A stretch of 64,000 nucleotides of DNA from an uncultured Oscillospiraceae bacterium. GTDB taxonomy: Bacteria > Bacillota > Clostridia > Oscillospirales > Acutalibacteraceae. The stretch spans positions 248,001-312,000 of the forward strand of contig UQWL01000001.1 of NCBI GenBank assembly GCA_900544715.1, given 5' to 3'. Both the position numbers and the translations under genes were made by a program. How positions within the stretch are numbered: position 1 is the first letter of the stretch; every line of letters begins with the position of its first letter. This document shows, piece after piece, positions 42,301 to 49,948 of the stretch. Below the pieces are notes generated by a model. It saw only the letters and a list, made by a program, of their open reading frames with translations. It did not search any database and had not been told where the DNA came from.

Positions 42301-42902
42301 TAGGCACCAATATGTATGCGTATTGCGAGAATGACCCAGTGAACTACATTGATCCCAATGGCCTTTGGAAAATCAGGAAAGATGATAATAGCCATGATAA
42401 ATTGACGAAGTTGCTTTTTGAGGGTGAAAATTACGCGAAGCTAAATTCAATGATTGATGGGAATGTATGGATAGACGAAGAGTATAGCGCTTTAATTATA
42501 ACCAACCAAAATCAAAAATATCATTTTGACCGCCACAGGCAAATGAGTGAATATTCTGAAGACACGCGCTTTGAAATGGCTGCTTATTGGCTTACAAGAG
42601 CAATCAATTATCCGGTAGACTCAACAAACGAAGCTATTTATGTTGGTCGCGCAATGCATTCGATGCAGGATTACTCCTCTCACGGGAACATCGGAATTTA
42701 TCATTCTTGGGCTGCCCATGGTGCAAATGGCGATGACAGGCAATATATTTGGAAAGATGACACGTTACGGGGTTCGAATGAAAGCCGATTTTTTTCTGGG
42801 ATTAAAAAAACAACGGGAACACAATATCGATGGTTAGAGGCGCAGGAAATGTCGGCAAGCACGATGCTCCTATTTGTTCTGATGAGAATTACCCATTCGT
42901 AA
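39309..42902 (+). CDS. Secreted Rhs/YD-repeat protein with zinc-phospholipase-C-like C-terminal domain
   Basis: A protein of about 1,197 residues. Residues 1-27 form a signal peptide ending near VFAVS. A long beta-rich YD-repeat shell follows (many units such as GRLISVTYPDGKSISYGY and DDNGRISSISTDGKTAMFEY), interrupted at about residues 383-413 by a Cys-rich insertion. The Rhs core (LSYRGYCYDRETDMYYLQSRYYVPEWGRFL) ends at about residue 1016 with DPNGLW. The last 180 residues are unrelated: HFDRH, EMAAYWLTRAI, and AMHSMQDYSSHG. The HSMQD...HG pattern recalls zinc-dependent phospholipase C/P1 nuclease enzymes. Rhs shells enclose C-terminal toxins; the toxin call is by analogy. The ATG at 39309 has AAGGAGG six bases upstream. 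Confidence 0.88.
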   Translation: MKAIKKIALCLAVLFVMQAMPTGVFAVSFKDALSEESRGISVLAHYVKEDAGRAGMLYVNEYNQETIVKRSDASIMSDDAQLELIYYYSSYENGYSSHSPYGNHWKTNYDIKLQYDAENDQFIYLHNDGATVAFEKTDEMQGGDIYWKEKLTMLCRLDKLYVKQNSTNPADARIETKKGETLTFDSEGRLVRIKTQQSDVQISYHLNGISEISDAAGNRLQFNYGNDNRVETITGYQGKTPILIEKGEKNVPYQIQYQYDIKGRLISVTYPDGKSISYGYLFPDKLSTIQNIDEKCLEIAYAQKRAETIQQISSENPALSRDIASLKHNSNGNIIKSELFGETTYQYNEYGLLVYDDKTMAAIDKEAREVELASEKATVERVRPCNCEDCHLVACECECNRQEDCNCFSCNLSISATGGQKALSAESKITNASASQSDIKLYPSGYVAEETDSLGTKVAYQYDLNQNLTKVTLELAGLTDGIIENKYQYANDKLISIENNNTKYDLLYDEWGNPSGADIEGKPHVRYHYVDGNISFLQTQAYANGQCISYAYDDNGRISSISTDGKTAMFEYEYLQNDDVKIMNHSNNTTMFLKENAYEILDSDKDEVLFSVIVHPGRQYTLKIGDHSFNVKWQSVYDESNGKYSLQYKTEGINTDATVDIIRNYDNNDAIALITTSKNENMGISVSESFDNNNRYSVETLTSVYQFQNKTIEKKWTNKFDENDRLISVNLNDEPYAEYTYDSIGQLIGWKDFTNGQTLQYEYDNSGNLLKKDAVLNSSQHKNNNYTYNDTQWKDLLSKYNQKAVVYDEIGNPISYGSTSFLWNFGRQLESIITEKQRIEYTYGEDGLRQSKTVYSENNPIYQYRYFWNGEHLLGFDYYDYLTEKLHTIVFILDDERTPYGFIVDDKDIYLYEKSIAGDITGIYQNGTQVASYHYGAYGEVLNCYENEEMQKYNILSYRGYCYDRETDMYYLQSRYYVPEWGRFLNADLYVDTGTGILGTNMYAYCENDPVNYIDPNGLWKIRKDDNSHDKLTKLLFEGENYAKLNSMIDGNVWIDEEYSALIITNQNQKYHFDRHRQMSEYSEDTRFEMAAYWLTRAINYPVDSTNEAIYVGRAMHSMQDYSSHGNIGIYHSWAAHGANGDDRQYIWKDDTLRGSNESRFFSGIKKTTGTQYRWLEAQEMSASTMLLFVLMRITHS

Positions 42903-43041
42903 AAATTCTTCCATGTTTTAGCTTTGATGTTCAATGCGCGGCTTGGAATAAAGGGAGAGCGAGTCTGTGTAAAACTTAGTTATGTGTTTTTGTAATGCCG
43001 TTAATCGGGCAGACAATTCGGCAGGAAGGTGCTGATATCTT

Positions 43042-43434
43042 ATGAAACGTTCATTGAAATCCATTATGTTCGGGCTTTCGATTCTAGTGTTTTGCTATAC
43101 GGCTTTTGTAGCGACTGTATATGTTTTCCCAAGCATTGTGGATTCTGACGACGCATTCTTCTTTATCAACATGTGGGTTGTTCCGCTGAGTAGCTTGGCC
43201 GTTGTAGTGGGCTCATTGGTCTGCACAAGGGGAGGCCGTGTGCCGCTTTTCTTACGGATTGTTTCTATCGCCACATTTCTCTTTTTTACAATCTTTTTGT
43301 TATTCATCTTTTTCGACTGGCCGTTTCCTTATTATTGGCTGGTGTTTCGATATCAGGCGCTCGTTTTATCCATTCTTTTGCTTGTGTGGGTCATCATTTG
43401 GATCAAAATTAAAAGAACAGATGCCGAATCATGA
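43042..43434 (+). CDS. Four-TM membrane protein after the Rhs gene (candidate immunity protein)
   Basis: A 130-residue protein of four transmembrane segments, similar over its length to the product of 37798-38178 (shared DAFFFINMWVVPL, IVSIA and PFPYYW...ALVLSILLLVWV blocks). In polymorphic-toxin loci the gene just downstream of the toxin usually encodes immunity; a membrane immunity protein would suit a phospholipase-like toxin. That role is inferred, as the family is unknown to me. GGAAGGTG lies ten bases before the ATG. The gap to the Rhs gene is about 140 bases. Confidence 0.72.
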   Translation: MKRSLKSIMFGLSILVFCYTAFVATVYVFPSIVDSDDAFFFINMWVVPLSSLAVVVGSLVCTRGGRVPLFLRIVSIATFLFFTIFLLFIFFDWPFPYYWLVFRYQALVLSILLLVWVIIWIKIKRTDAES

Positions 43435-43468
43435 CGAGTGACAGCTTCCCTGACACGCCAAAAAACAT

Positions 43469-43497
43469 TTGACATTCCTTCTTCTTCATGCTATAAT
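43469..43497 (+). promoter_or_regulatory. Consensus sigma-A promoter of the trpB leader
   Basis: TTGACA (43469-43474), exactly 17 bases, TATAAT (43492-43497): both hexamers match the consensus. Confidence 0.85.
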
Positions 43498-43504
43498 CCC
43501 ATCA

Positions 43505-43802
43505 ATATTTGAAACCGCTGATTGAGAGTAGTAGCATACCACACCGCTTTTCAGAGAGCCGCGCATTGGTGTGAGCGTGGCAGGCAGGCGTTATGTGAAT
43601 GGACTCATGAGGGCGGCCCGAAAGGCCGAAAGCCGAGTAGTTGCCGCCGGGGAACCCCATCCGTTACCAAAGGGGCGCGCATGCTGGTGCGCGGAATGAG
43701 CGGGCGCTTTGAGCGTCAATTTGGGTGGTACCGCAGGAGTATAATTTGCTGATAACTCTTGTCCCTTACGAAAGTAGGGGACAGGAGTTTTTTATTTTTT
43801 CA
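43505..43802 (+). promoter_or_regulatory. T-box leader, probable tRNA-Trp specificity
   Basis: The leader shows the T-box hallmarks. An AGAGAGCCGCG AG-bulge-like segment and a specifier-loop region (GTGAATGGACTCATGAGG) place the codon TGG before an A. The T-box proper, GGGTGGTACCGC (43723-43734), pairs with the uncharged tRNA 3' end. A terminator then follows: AACTCTTGTCCCTTAC (43754-43769), loop GAAA, right arm 43774-43789, and a long T-run. Uncharged tRNA-Trp should stabilise the antiterminator and switch on the downstream TrpB2 gene. The specifier assignment comes from position and the gene's product. Confidence 0.9.
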
Positions 43803-43828
43803 TTTTATTTCAGAAAGGGGCAATCATC

Positions 43829-45205
43829 ATGTCGAAGCACGTACCGTATCGTATTTATCTACCGGAAGAGAGGATCCCGCGGCAGTGGTATAATCTGCGA
43901 GCCGATATGAAGGAGCAGCCCGCTCCATTTTTGAACCCGGGGACGATGCAGCCCCTCAAGCTCGAAGAGCTGTATCCGATCTTCTGCGAGGAGCTTGCAC
44001 AGCAGGAGTTTGATTCCACAACCCGCTATATCGATATCCCCGATGAGATTGTGGAATATTACAAAACCTTCCGTCCCTCTCCGCTCATCCGCGCCTACAA
44101 TCTCGAAAAGGAACTGGGCACGCCCGCAAAGATCTACTGCAAATTCGAGGGCAATAACACCTCCGGCAGCCATAAGCTCAATTCTGCCATCGCGCAGGCC
44201 TATTATGCCAAAAAGCAGGGCCTGACAGGCTTGACCACCGAGACGGGGGCCGGCCAATGGGGCACGGCGCTGTCCATGGCGTGCGCGTATTTTCACATTC
44301 CCTTGACCGTTTATATGGTCAAGACGAGCTTCCATCAAAAGCCCTACCGCAAATCGATCATCGAAACCTTTGGCGCCAATATCATCCCCAGCCCGAGTGA
44401 CACGACAAAGGTCGGGCGCGAAATTCTTGAGAAATTCCCCGGCACCGGCGGCTCGCTCGGCTGCGCGATCTCTGAGGCCGTGGAAAAGGCCGTGACCACA
44501 CCTGGCACGCGCTATGTGCTTGGCTCGGTGCTCAATCAGGTGCTCCTGCACCAGTCTGTGATCGGCCTGGAGGCGAAGGAGGCCATGGCGCTCTACGAGG
44601 AATATCCGGATATCGTCATCGGTTGCGCGGGCGGCGGCTCGAATCTCGGCGGCCTGATTGCGCCCTTCATGCAGGATCGGCTGACCGGCAAGGCAAAGCC
44701 CTATTTCATCGCCGTGGAGCCCGCTTCCTGCCCATCCATGACGCGCGGCAGATATGCGTACGATTTCTGCGACACGGGCAAGGTCACGCCGCTTGCAAAG
44801 ATGTACACACTCGGCTGCGAATTCCAGCCCTCGCCCAACCATGCGGGCGGTCTGCGGTATCACGGCATGTCGCCGATCCTCTCAAAGCTTTATCACGACA
44901 AATATCTGGATGAGGCGCGCGCTGTGGAGCAGACCAAGGTGTTTGACGCGGCGATCCGCTTCTCCCGCTGTGAGGGCATTTTGCCCGCGCCGGAATCCTC
45001 CCACGCCATTTATGCGGCGATCGAAGAAGCCCTCAAATGCAAAGAGTCCGGCGAGGCCAAGACAATCCTCTTCGGCCTGACGGGCACCGGCTATTTCGAT
45101 ATGGCCGCTTACGCCTCTTATTTCGACCAAACGATGAGCGACTCCATTCCGACCGACGAACAGCTTGAAAAGGGCTTTCGGAGCCTCCCGCAGGTGGCGG
45201 AATAA
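43829..45205 (+). CDS. trpB: Tryptophan synthase beta-chain-like protein, TrpB2 type
   Basis: A 458-residue PLP enzyme of the long TrpB2 class: RPSPLIRAYNLEKELG, the Schiff-base lysine at about residue 116 in NNTSGSHKLNSA, ETGAGQWGTALS, and the phosphate loop GCAGGGSNLGG. It condenses indole (or, in some TrpB2, O-phosphoserine-type substrates) to make tryptophan. No trpA or other trp gene is adjacent, so it may work alone to salvage indole. AGAAAGGGGCAATC precedes the ATG. The T-box leader ties expression to tryptophan starvation. Confidence 0.93.
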   Translation: MSKHVPYRIYLPEERIPRQWYNLRADMKEQPAPFLNPGTMQPLKLEELYPIFCEELAQQEFDSTTRYIDIPDEIVEYYKTFRPSPLIRAYNLEKELGTPAKIYCKFEGNNTSGSHKLNSAIAQAYYAKKQGLTGLTTETGAGQWGTALSMACAYFHIPLTVYMVKTSFHQKPYRKSIIETFGANIIPSPSDTTKVGREILEKFPGTGGSLGCAISEAVEKAVTTPGTRYVLGSVLNQVLLHQSVIGLEAKEAMALYEEYPDIVIGCAGGGSNLGGLIAPFMQDRLTGKAKPYFIAVEPASCPSMTRGRYAYDFCDTGKVTPLAKMYTLGCEFQPSPNHAGGLRYHGMSPILSKLYHDKYLDEARAVEQTKVFDAAIRFSRCEGILPAPESSHAIYAAIEEALKCKESGEAKTILFGLTGTGYFDMAAYASYFDQTMSDSIPTDEQLEKGFRSLPQVAE

Positions 45206-45402
45206 TCGGTTCTGCATTTTATTGTTACCGCATAGTTTATGAAAAAGTTTTCAGACCGCCGTGTTATTGGCGGAAACGCTTTCATATGTTACGATTCTGT
45301 AGAATCCTGTCGTCCGGCCCACCGGACGATTGCATATGATTTTGAAAAACCGTTTTTCGATTCAAGATTTGAAAACGGCAGGGGAGAAAGGAAGAAGATG
45401 GG

Positions 45403-45901
45403 ATGAGCAAAGTCAAAAATGAGGCCACGATCAAAAATCCGATTGTCAAGGCCGTGCGCGAGCAGTTGGAGCACCGCGCTTTATGGCTGTATCTACTGTG
45501 CGACGAGGCGGGTAAGCGAGGCCTTTCGTGAGAGGATTTCGGCTCCGCTGCAGTGAAGCGCTGCGGCCTGTATCAGGGTGCGGGCCTTGTGAAAAAGGGC
45601 GGCACGCAAAGCCTGAAGGGGCTGCGCAAAACGCTGTTTACCAAGCCGGCGCAGTGGATGTTTGAAATGGACGTCAAGGAATGCACGGACGACTTGCTGG
45701 CGATTGATTTTCACTATTGCCCGCTGGTCAAGGCCTGGCAGAAGCAGGGCTGCTCGGATGAAGAGATCGCCCTGTTGTGCGATATCGCCATGTGCGGGCG
45801 ATCACGGCATCGGCGAAGCCTATGGCTGCGAGCTGGAGCTTCCGCAGTGTATCGCCAAGGGAGACCCGATCTGCGCGTTGCGCTATGTGCGGAAAAAGTA
45901 A
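45403..45901 (+). pseudogene. Broken L-2-amino-thiazoline-4-carboxylate (ATC) hydrolase-family gene
   Basis: Homology to the ATC-hydrolase family runs the whole length: EQLEHRALWLYLLCDEAGKRG, VKRCGLYQ, FEMDVKECTDDLLAIDFHYC, AWQKQGCSDEEIALLCDIAM, GDHGIGEAYG, and CIAKGDPICALRY. Two lesions interrupt it. TGA at 45529-45531 stands where relatives have Trp (GLS-W-EDF). An extra G in the GGG run at about 45796-45798 shifts the frame before GDHGIGEA. GAAAGGAAGAAGATGGG precedes the ATG. The family converts thiazoline carboxylate toward cysteine. Either the gene is recently dead or the assembly has errors. Confidence 0.85.
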
Positions 45902-45936
45902 GGGATTAAGGAAGAAGGAAAGGAAAAAGCACACCT

Positions 45937-47352
45937 ATGAATCAAATCAAAAAAGTATCGAAGAAGATCATCCTCGCTTACTGTATTCCGCAGTTTGCTG
46001 TGGGCCTATTTACGGCGATGATCTCCAATTATCTGCTCTATTTTTACCAGCCCTCGAAGGAGTCCGGCATCCCGACGTTGGTCACGCAGGGCGTCGTGGT
46101 GCTCGGCATTCTCACCTTTATCGGGTTTGTGAAAGCGGTCGGCCATGTGATCGATGCCGTGACGGACCCGCTGGTGGCGAATTTGAGCGACAAAAGCCGC
46201 AATAAAAAGGGCCGCCGCATTCCGTTCATGAAATATGCCGCCATTCCCTTCGGCCTTTCCGCGCTGCTCATTTTTTGCGCGCCGCAGGGCAGGCCGGGCC
46301 TGGTGAATAATATCTGGGTTGCGCTTTTCATTTGGGCTTATTTTATCTTCTATACGCTGTATATGATTCCGCACAATGCCCTTCTGCCGGAGATGATTAC
46401 GGATACGAAGGAGCGCGTTAATGTTTACACCTTCAACTCCCTGTTCTTTGTCACGGGCAGCGCGCTGGGCTATGTGACCCCGGCGCTCGTCGGCATGTTT
46501 AAAAACGCGGGGTTGGATGTGCTGCTGGCCTGGCGCGCGACGTTCGCGATTTTCACGGTGGTCGGCATCATCCTGCTGCTGCTCCCGGCTGTTATGATCA
46601 AGGAGAGGGAATACGTCAATTCCGTGCGTCCGACCGTGTCTCTCATGCAGTCCTTAAAGCATGCGTTCAACAACAAGCACTTCCGCTGGGTCACCCTCGG
46701 CCAATTGCTGGAGGGCACGGCGATGTCCTTCTTCCAATCCTGCATCATGTATTATGTAACGAGCCTGATGGGCCTGCCGGAAACGGCCTCCGTCGCGATC
46801 CTCGCGATTTCCATTGTCGGCTCCCTGTGCTTGTATCCGCTCATCAGCAAATGGGGCAAAAAGTCCGGTAAGCGCAAGCCGATTATCTGGGGCTGCGTGG
46901 TGTTTACCATTGCAGAGTTCATTATCTGCTTTGGCGCGGATATGCCCGGCCCGGCGATGGTAAAGGCCTGCGGCCTCGCCATCTTCGTCTCCTTCCCGTT
47001 TGCGGTGCTCAACATCCTGCCCGGCTCCATGATGGCGGACGTCATCCAGTATGACACCCTGACCACCGGCATCAACCAGGAGGGCATTTTCAGCGCGGCG
47101 CGCTCTTTCATCACGAAGCTCGGCACCTCTCTCGCCATTATGATCGTCCCGTCGCTGACGGTGATCGGCGCAGCGGCAGGTGAAAATATCGGCAGGATGG
47201 GCCTGAAGATCACGGCGCTTGTCGGCGGCCTGTTCTGCCTGGGTGCGGTAATCGCGTTCATCATGTATCGGGAAGAGGAAGTGCTCGCCCTGATTCATAA
47301 AAAAGGTGAGGGAGCAAATGCTGGAGCGGAAAAGAAGAAGGTGACGAAATGA
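45937..47352 (+). CDS. MFS transporter, glycoside-pentoside-hexuronide:cation symporter type
   Basis: A 471-residue protein with about 12 transmembrane helices. The GPH-family signatures are present: a conserved Asp motif in the second/third helix (VIDAVTDPLVANLSDKSRNKKGRRIPFM), the YTLYMIPHNALLPEM segment, and a loop with EREY. GPH carriers import sugars or glycosides with Na+ or H+; the substrate here is unknown. It precedes and overlaps an M20 peptidase gene (ATGA), suggesting a shared substrate that might be a peptide or amide rather than a sugar. AAGGAAGAAGGAAAGG supplies the ribosome site. Confidence 0.88.
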   Translation: MNQIKKVSKKIILAYCIPQFAVGLFTAMISNYLLYFYQPSKESGIPTLVTQGVVVLGILTFIGFVKAVGHVIDAVTDPLVANLSDKSRNKKGRRIPFMKYAAIPFGLSALLIFCAPQGRPGLVNNIWVALFIWAYFIFYTLYMIPHNALLPEMITDTKERVNVYTFNSLFFVTGSALGYVTPALVGMFKNAGLDVLLAWRATFAIFTVVGIILLLLPAVMIKEREYVNSVRPTVSLMQSLKHAFNNKHFRWVTLGQLLEGTAMSFFQSCIMYYVTSLMGLPETASVAILAISIVGSLCLYPLISKWGKKSGKRKPIIWGCVVFTIAEFIICFGADMPGPAMVKACGLAIFVSFPFAVLNILPGSMMADVIQYDTLTTGINQEGIFSAARSFITKLGTSLAIMIVPSLTVIGAAAGENIGRMGLKITALVGGLFCLGAVIAFIMYREEEVLALIHKKGEGANAGAEKKKVTK

Positions 47353-48800
47353 CCGCCCTCTACATCCTTTTTACGGTTTTGGCGGCTTTGCTGTTGCTGT
47401 TCGCCGTGCTTGCAGTGAACGCCGTGCGTGCCGGCAAGCGCGGGCGCAAGCTCGCCCCGCAGCCGGAGTATTACACGGCGGAGGAGCTGGACCAGTATGC
47501 GCAGCGCTTGGCCAAAATGATCCGCTGCGAAACGGTTTCCTGCCGCGAAAGCTTTGACGATACGGAATTCAAAAAGCTGCGCGATACGGTGCGGGAGCTT
47601 TTCCCGCTCTTCCATGAAAAGGCGCAGTTTCTCTCCTTCAGCGACGATTGCTGGGTATATAAGCTGCCCGGCAAAGACCAAAGCCGCGATATGATGGTGA
47701 TGTCGCACCATGACGTTGTCGCGGGCACAGGGGAGTGGAAGCACCCGCCCTTTGCGGCGGAAACGGCGGATGGCAAGCTTTGGGGCCGTGGCACAGTGGA
47801 TACGAAAACACCGCTGTTCGCAGAGTTTACAGCCTTTGAAGAGCTGCTGCAGGAGGGCTTTGAGCCGCCCTGCAATCTATGGCTCGCCTCCTCCCACAAT
47901 GAGGAGATTGGCGGCGACGGCATCCCGCTGGCGTTGGAGTATTTTAAAAAGCAGGGCATTACCTTTGAGCTGATTCTCGACGAGGGCGGCGCGGTGATCG
48001 CGGCGCCGATGCCGGGCATCTCCTGCAAGTGCGCGATGCTTGCCGTGCACGAAAAGGGCCGCCACCTGCTTAAATGCGTGGCAGGGGAGGGCGCGAGCCA
48101 CACCGGCCTCGCGCCAAAAACGGATACCCCGGTGGTGCGCATGGCGAAATTTATTGCAGAGGTATCGAAGAAAAACCCATTTATCCGCCGCATTTATCCC
48201 GCGGTGCGCGCCATGTTTGAAGGCCTTTGCCCCTATATGGCGTTCCCGATGCGGCTGATCTTTGCAAACCTCTGGCTGTTCGCCCCGCTGCTCAAAGTGC
48301 TCATGCCGAAGATTAACCCTATGGCTGGCGCAATGCTCGGCACGATGTGCTCCTTCAATACGATCAACGGCGGCAAATATGGCAGCGTGCAGGCGAAAAC
48401 CGTGGAAGCGGATGCCTATCTGCGCTGCATTGACGATCAGGATTTAGCGCAGGATATCGCCGCTTTCCGCGCAATTGCGGATCAATACGGCATCGAGGTG
48501 ACAGATGGGGAGGGCAACGAATACCATGCCCCCGCGGACCTGACCAAACCCGCCTATGCCTATGTGCGGGAATGCGTGGCGGATATCTTCCCGCAGGTGG
48601 CCTGCGCGCCGTTTATCCTGCCCGCAGGCACGGATGCGCGCTGGCTGACGGATGTGTGCCAATGCGTCATTCGCTTTGCGCCGATCGATATCGACCCGCA
48701 GCAGTTCGCAAGCGTCCATAGCCCGGATGAGAATATTGATATTAAGGCGGTTGGAAACGCCGTCGCGTTCTATAAACGACTCCTTCGGGAATACCACTAA
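47349..48800 (+). CDS. M20-family metallopeptidase with N-terminal membrane anchor
   Basis: A 483-residue protein starting with a single hydrophobic helix (about residues 3-25). The M20 zinc site follows: MSHHDVVAGTG (His and catalytic Asp), WGRGTVDTK (bridging Asp), SSHNEEIGGDG (Glu-Glu), with a lid domain and a C-terminal HSPDEN segment providing the last His. Such enzymes cleave dipeptides or deacylate amino acids. The anchor places it at the membrane, in cis with the transporter gene it overlaps. A terminator-like hairpin follows. Confidence 0.9.
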   Translation: MTALYILFTVLAALLLLFAVLAVNAVRAGKRGRKLAPQPEYYTAEELDQYAQRLAKMIRCETVSCRESFDDTEFKKLRDTVRELFPLFHEKAQFLSFSDDCWVYKLPGKDQSRDMMVMSHHDVVAGTGEWKHPPFAAETADGKLWGRGTVDTKTPLFAEFTAFEELLQEGFEPPCNLWLASSHNEEIGGDGIPLALEYFKKQGITFELILDEGGAVIAAPMPGISCKCAMLAVHEKGRHLLKCVAGEGASHTGLAPKTDTPVVRMAKFIAEVSKKNPFIRRIYPAVRAMFEGLCPYMAFPMRLIFANLWLFAPLLKVLMPKINPMAGAMLGTMCSFNTINGGKYGSVQAKTVEADAYLRCIDDQDLAQDIAAFRAIADQYGIEVTDGEGNEYHAPADLTKPAYAYVRECVADIFPQVACAPFILPAGTDARWLTDVCQCVIRFAPIDIDPQQFASVHSPDENIDIKAVGNAVAFYKRLLREYH

Positions 48801-48848
48801 AACCAAGGGCTGAAATCATCAGCCTGCCTTTCGTGGTTATTCCATTTC

Positions 48849-48896
48849 AAACAGCGCCAGTGCGGTTATATGCTGCACCGGCGCTGTTTGTGTTGT
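48849..48896 (+). terminator. Terminator after the M20 peptidase gene
   Basis: AAACAGCGCC (48849-48858) pairs with GGCGCTGTTT (48880-48889) with further inner pairing (GTGC/GCAC). TGTGTTGTG follows. Confidence 0.6.
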
Positions 48897-49042
48897 GATC
48901 TTCGAATATATATTTGCTTGCGGCATTGCAGATCCCCACGCCCCTTGCGTTTTGCAGCGCAATATGATATGAATAGAAGAAACAGGTGCCCCGCTTCAGC
49001 TTGGGCATATCAAAATCAGAAAAGGATCGTCAGGTGGGGACC

Positions 49043-49948
49043 ATGTATAAGTGTGTTTCGTTTTATACCGCCAACCGTATGTTGCAGGAAGGGCAGAGCG
49101 CTGTGATCGCGGCGTGGTCTGTTGTGGCGGATGAAACGTATCATTACGATATGAAAGTCGATGAACTGGGCTATCCGCGCGCACTCTGTTTTATCCGCAC
49201 CATCGAAGGGCGCGGTCGGATTCAAACGGAGGAAGGGGAGATCCTTCTCTCTGAAAAGGAATATATCCTCCTGAACCGGAGAGATATCCGCTATTATTCT
49301 GCCGCCGCAAAGCTGTGGGCCTATTATTGGGTGGATTTTTTATGGGTGGAGAAAGAGCCGGTGGCCATCGGCCGCAAACGATTCGCCCCCTTTGAAGAAA
49401 AAGAGCGCCTGCTGTTTGAAGAGCTTTTGCAGGTGGGGCGTTCTTATCCGGAGGAACTGTGGTATATCAACGGCATTTTTATCCACTATTTTTACTATCT
49501 GCGGTTCAAGGACCATCCGGCTGAAAAAAATGCGCGGCAACCGATTCTGATGGAGGAAATCTGCTCCTATATTGAGCAAAAAATCTATGCAAAGCTTAGC
49601 GTGCAGGAGGTTGCCGATTTTTTTCAGATTTCAACCCGGCGGCTGCATCAGATTTTTCAGCAATCCTGCGGAATGTCTCCCAAGCAATATATCAGCAGCA
49701 GGAAAATCGAAAAGGCTAAGCAGATTTTGTGCACCATATCAATTTCCGTTACCGATCTCGCGGCATTGCTCGGCTATGACAGCGCCTACCACTTTTCTGC
49801 TGCTTTTAAAAAACTGGTTGGATGCCCGCCGAGCGTTTTTCGCAAGCAATGTGCGAAGGCAGCGCCTCCCCATGAGGCTGATCAAATAGACAAAATAGAA
49901 GTGAAAGGATCTGAATATGGCAAGCATCGATTTTATTTATCAAAATGA
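49043..49948 (+). CDS. AraC-family regulator of the GH116 glycosidase
   Basis: A 301-residue regulator. An N-terminal cupin-like domain (VDELGYPRALCFIRTIEGRGRIQTEEGE...LLNRRDIRYY) senses a ligand, and a C-terminal double helix-turn-helix (KLSVQEVADFFQISTRRLHQIFQQSCGMSPKQY and SVTDLAALLGYDSAYHFSAAFKKLVG) binds DNA. The ATG at 49043 follows AGGTGGGGA; an upstream in-frame ATG at 48986 lacks a ribosome site. It overlaps the glycosidase gene by 32 bases, so it most likely controls that gene in response to a plant or host glycoside. Confidence 0.92.
   Translation: MYKCVSFYTANRMLQEGQSAVIAAWSVVADETYHYDMKVDELGYPRALCFIRTIEGRGRIQTEEGEILLSEKEYILLNRRDIRYYSAAAKLWAYYWVDFLWVEKEPVAIGRKRFAPFEEKERLLFEELLQVGRSYPEELWYINGIFIHYFYYLRFKDHPAEKNARQPILMEEICSYIEQKIYAKLSVQEVADFFQISTRRLHQIFQQSCGMSPKQYISSRKIEKAKQILCTISISVTDLAALLGYDSAYHFSAAFKKLVGCPPSVFRKQCAKAAPPHEADQIDKIEVKGSEYGKHRFYLSK

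Noticed and set aside
45529..45531. In-frame TGA in the ATC-hydrolase gene as a selenocysteine codon
   Set aside because: Relatives have Trp, not Cys, at that position, no SECIS-like hairpin follows at the right distance, and a second independent frameshift lies downstream.
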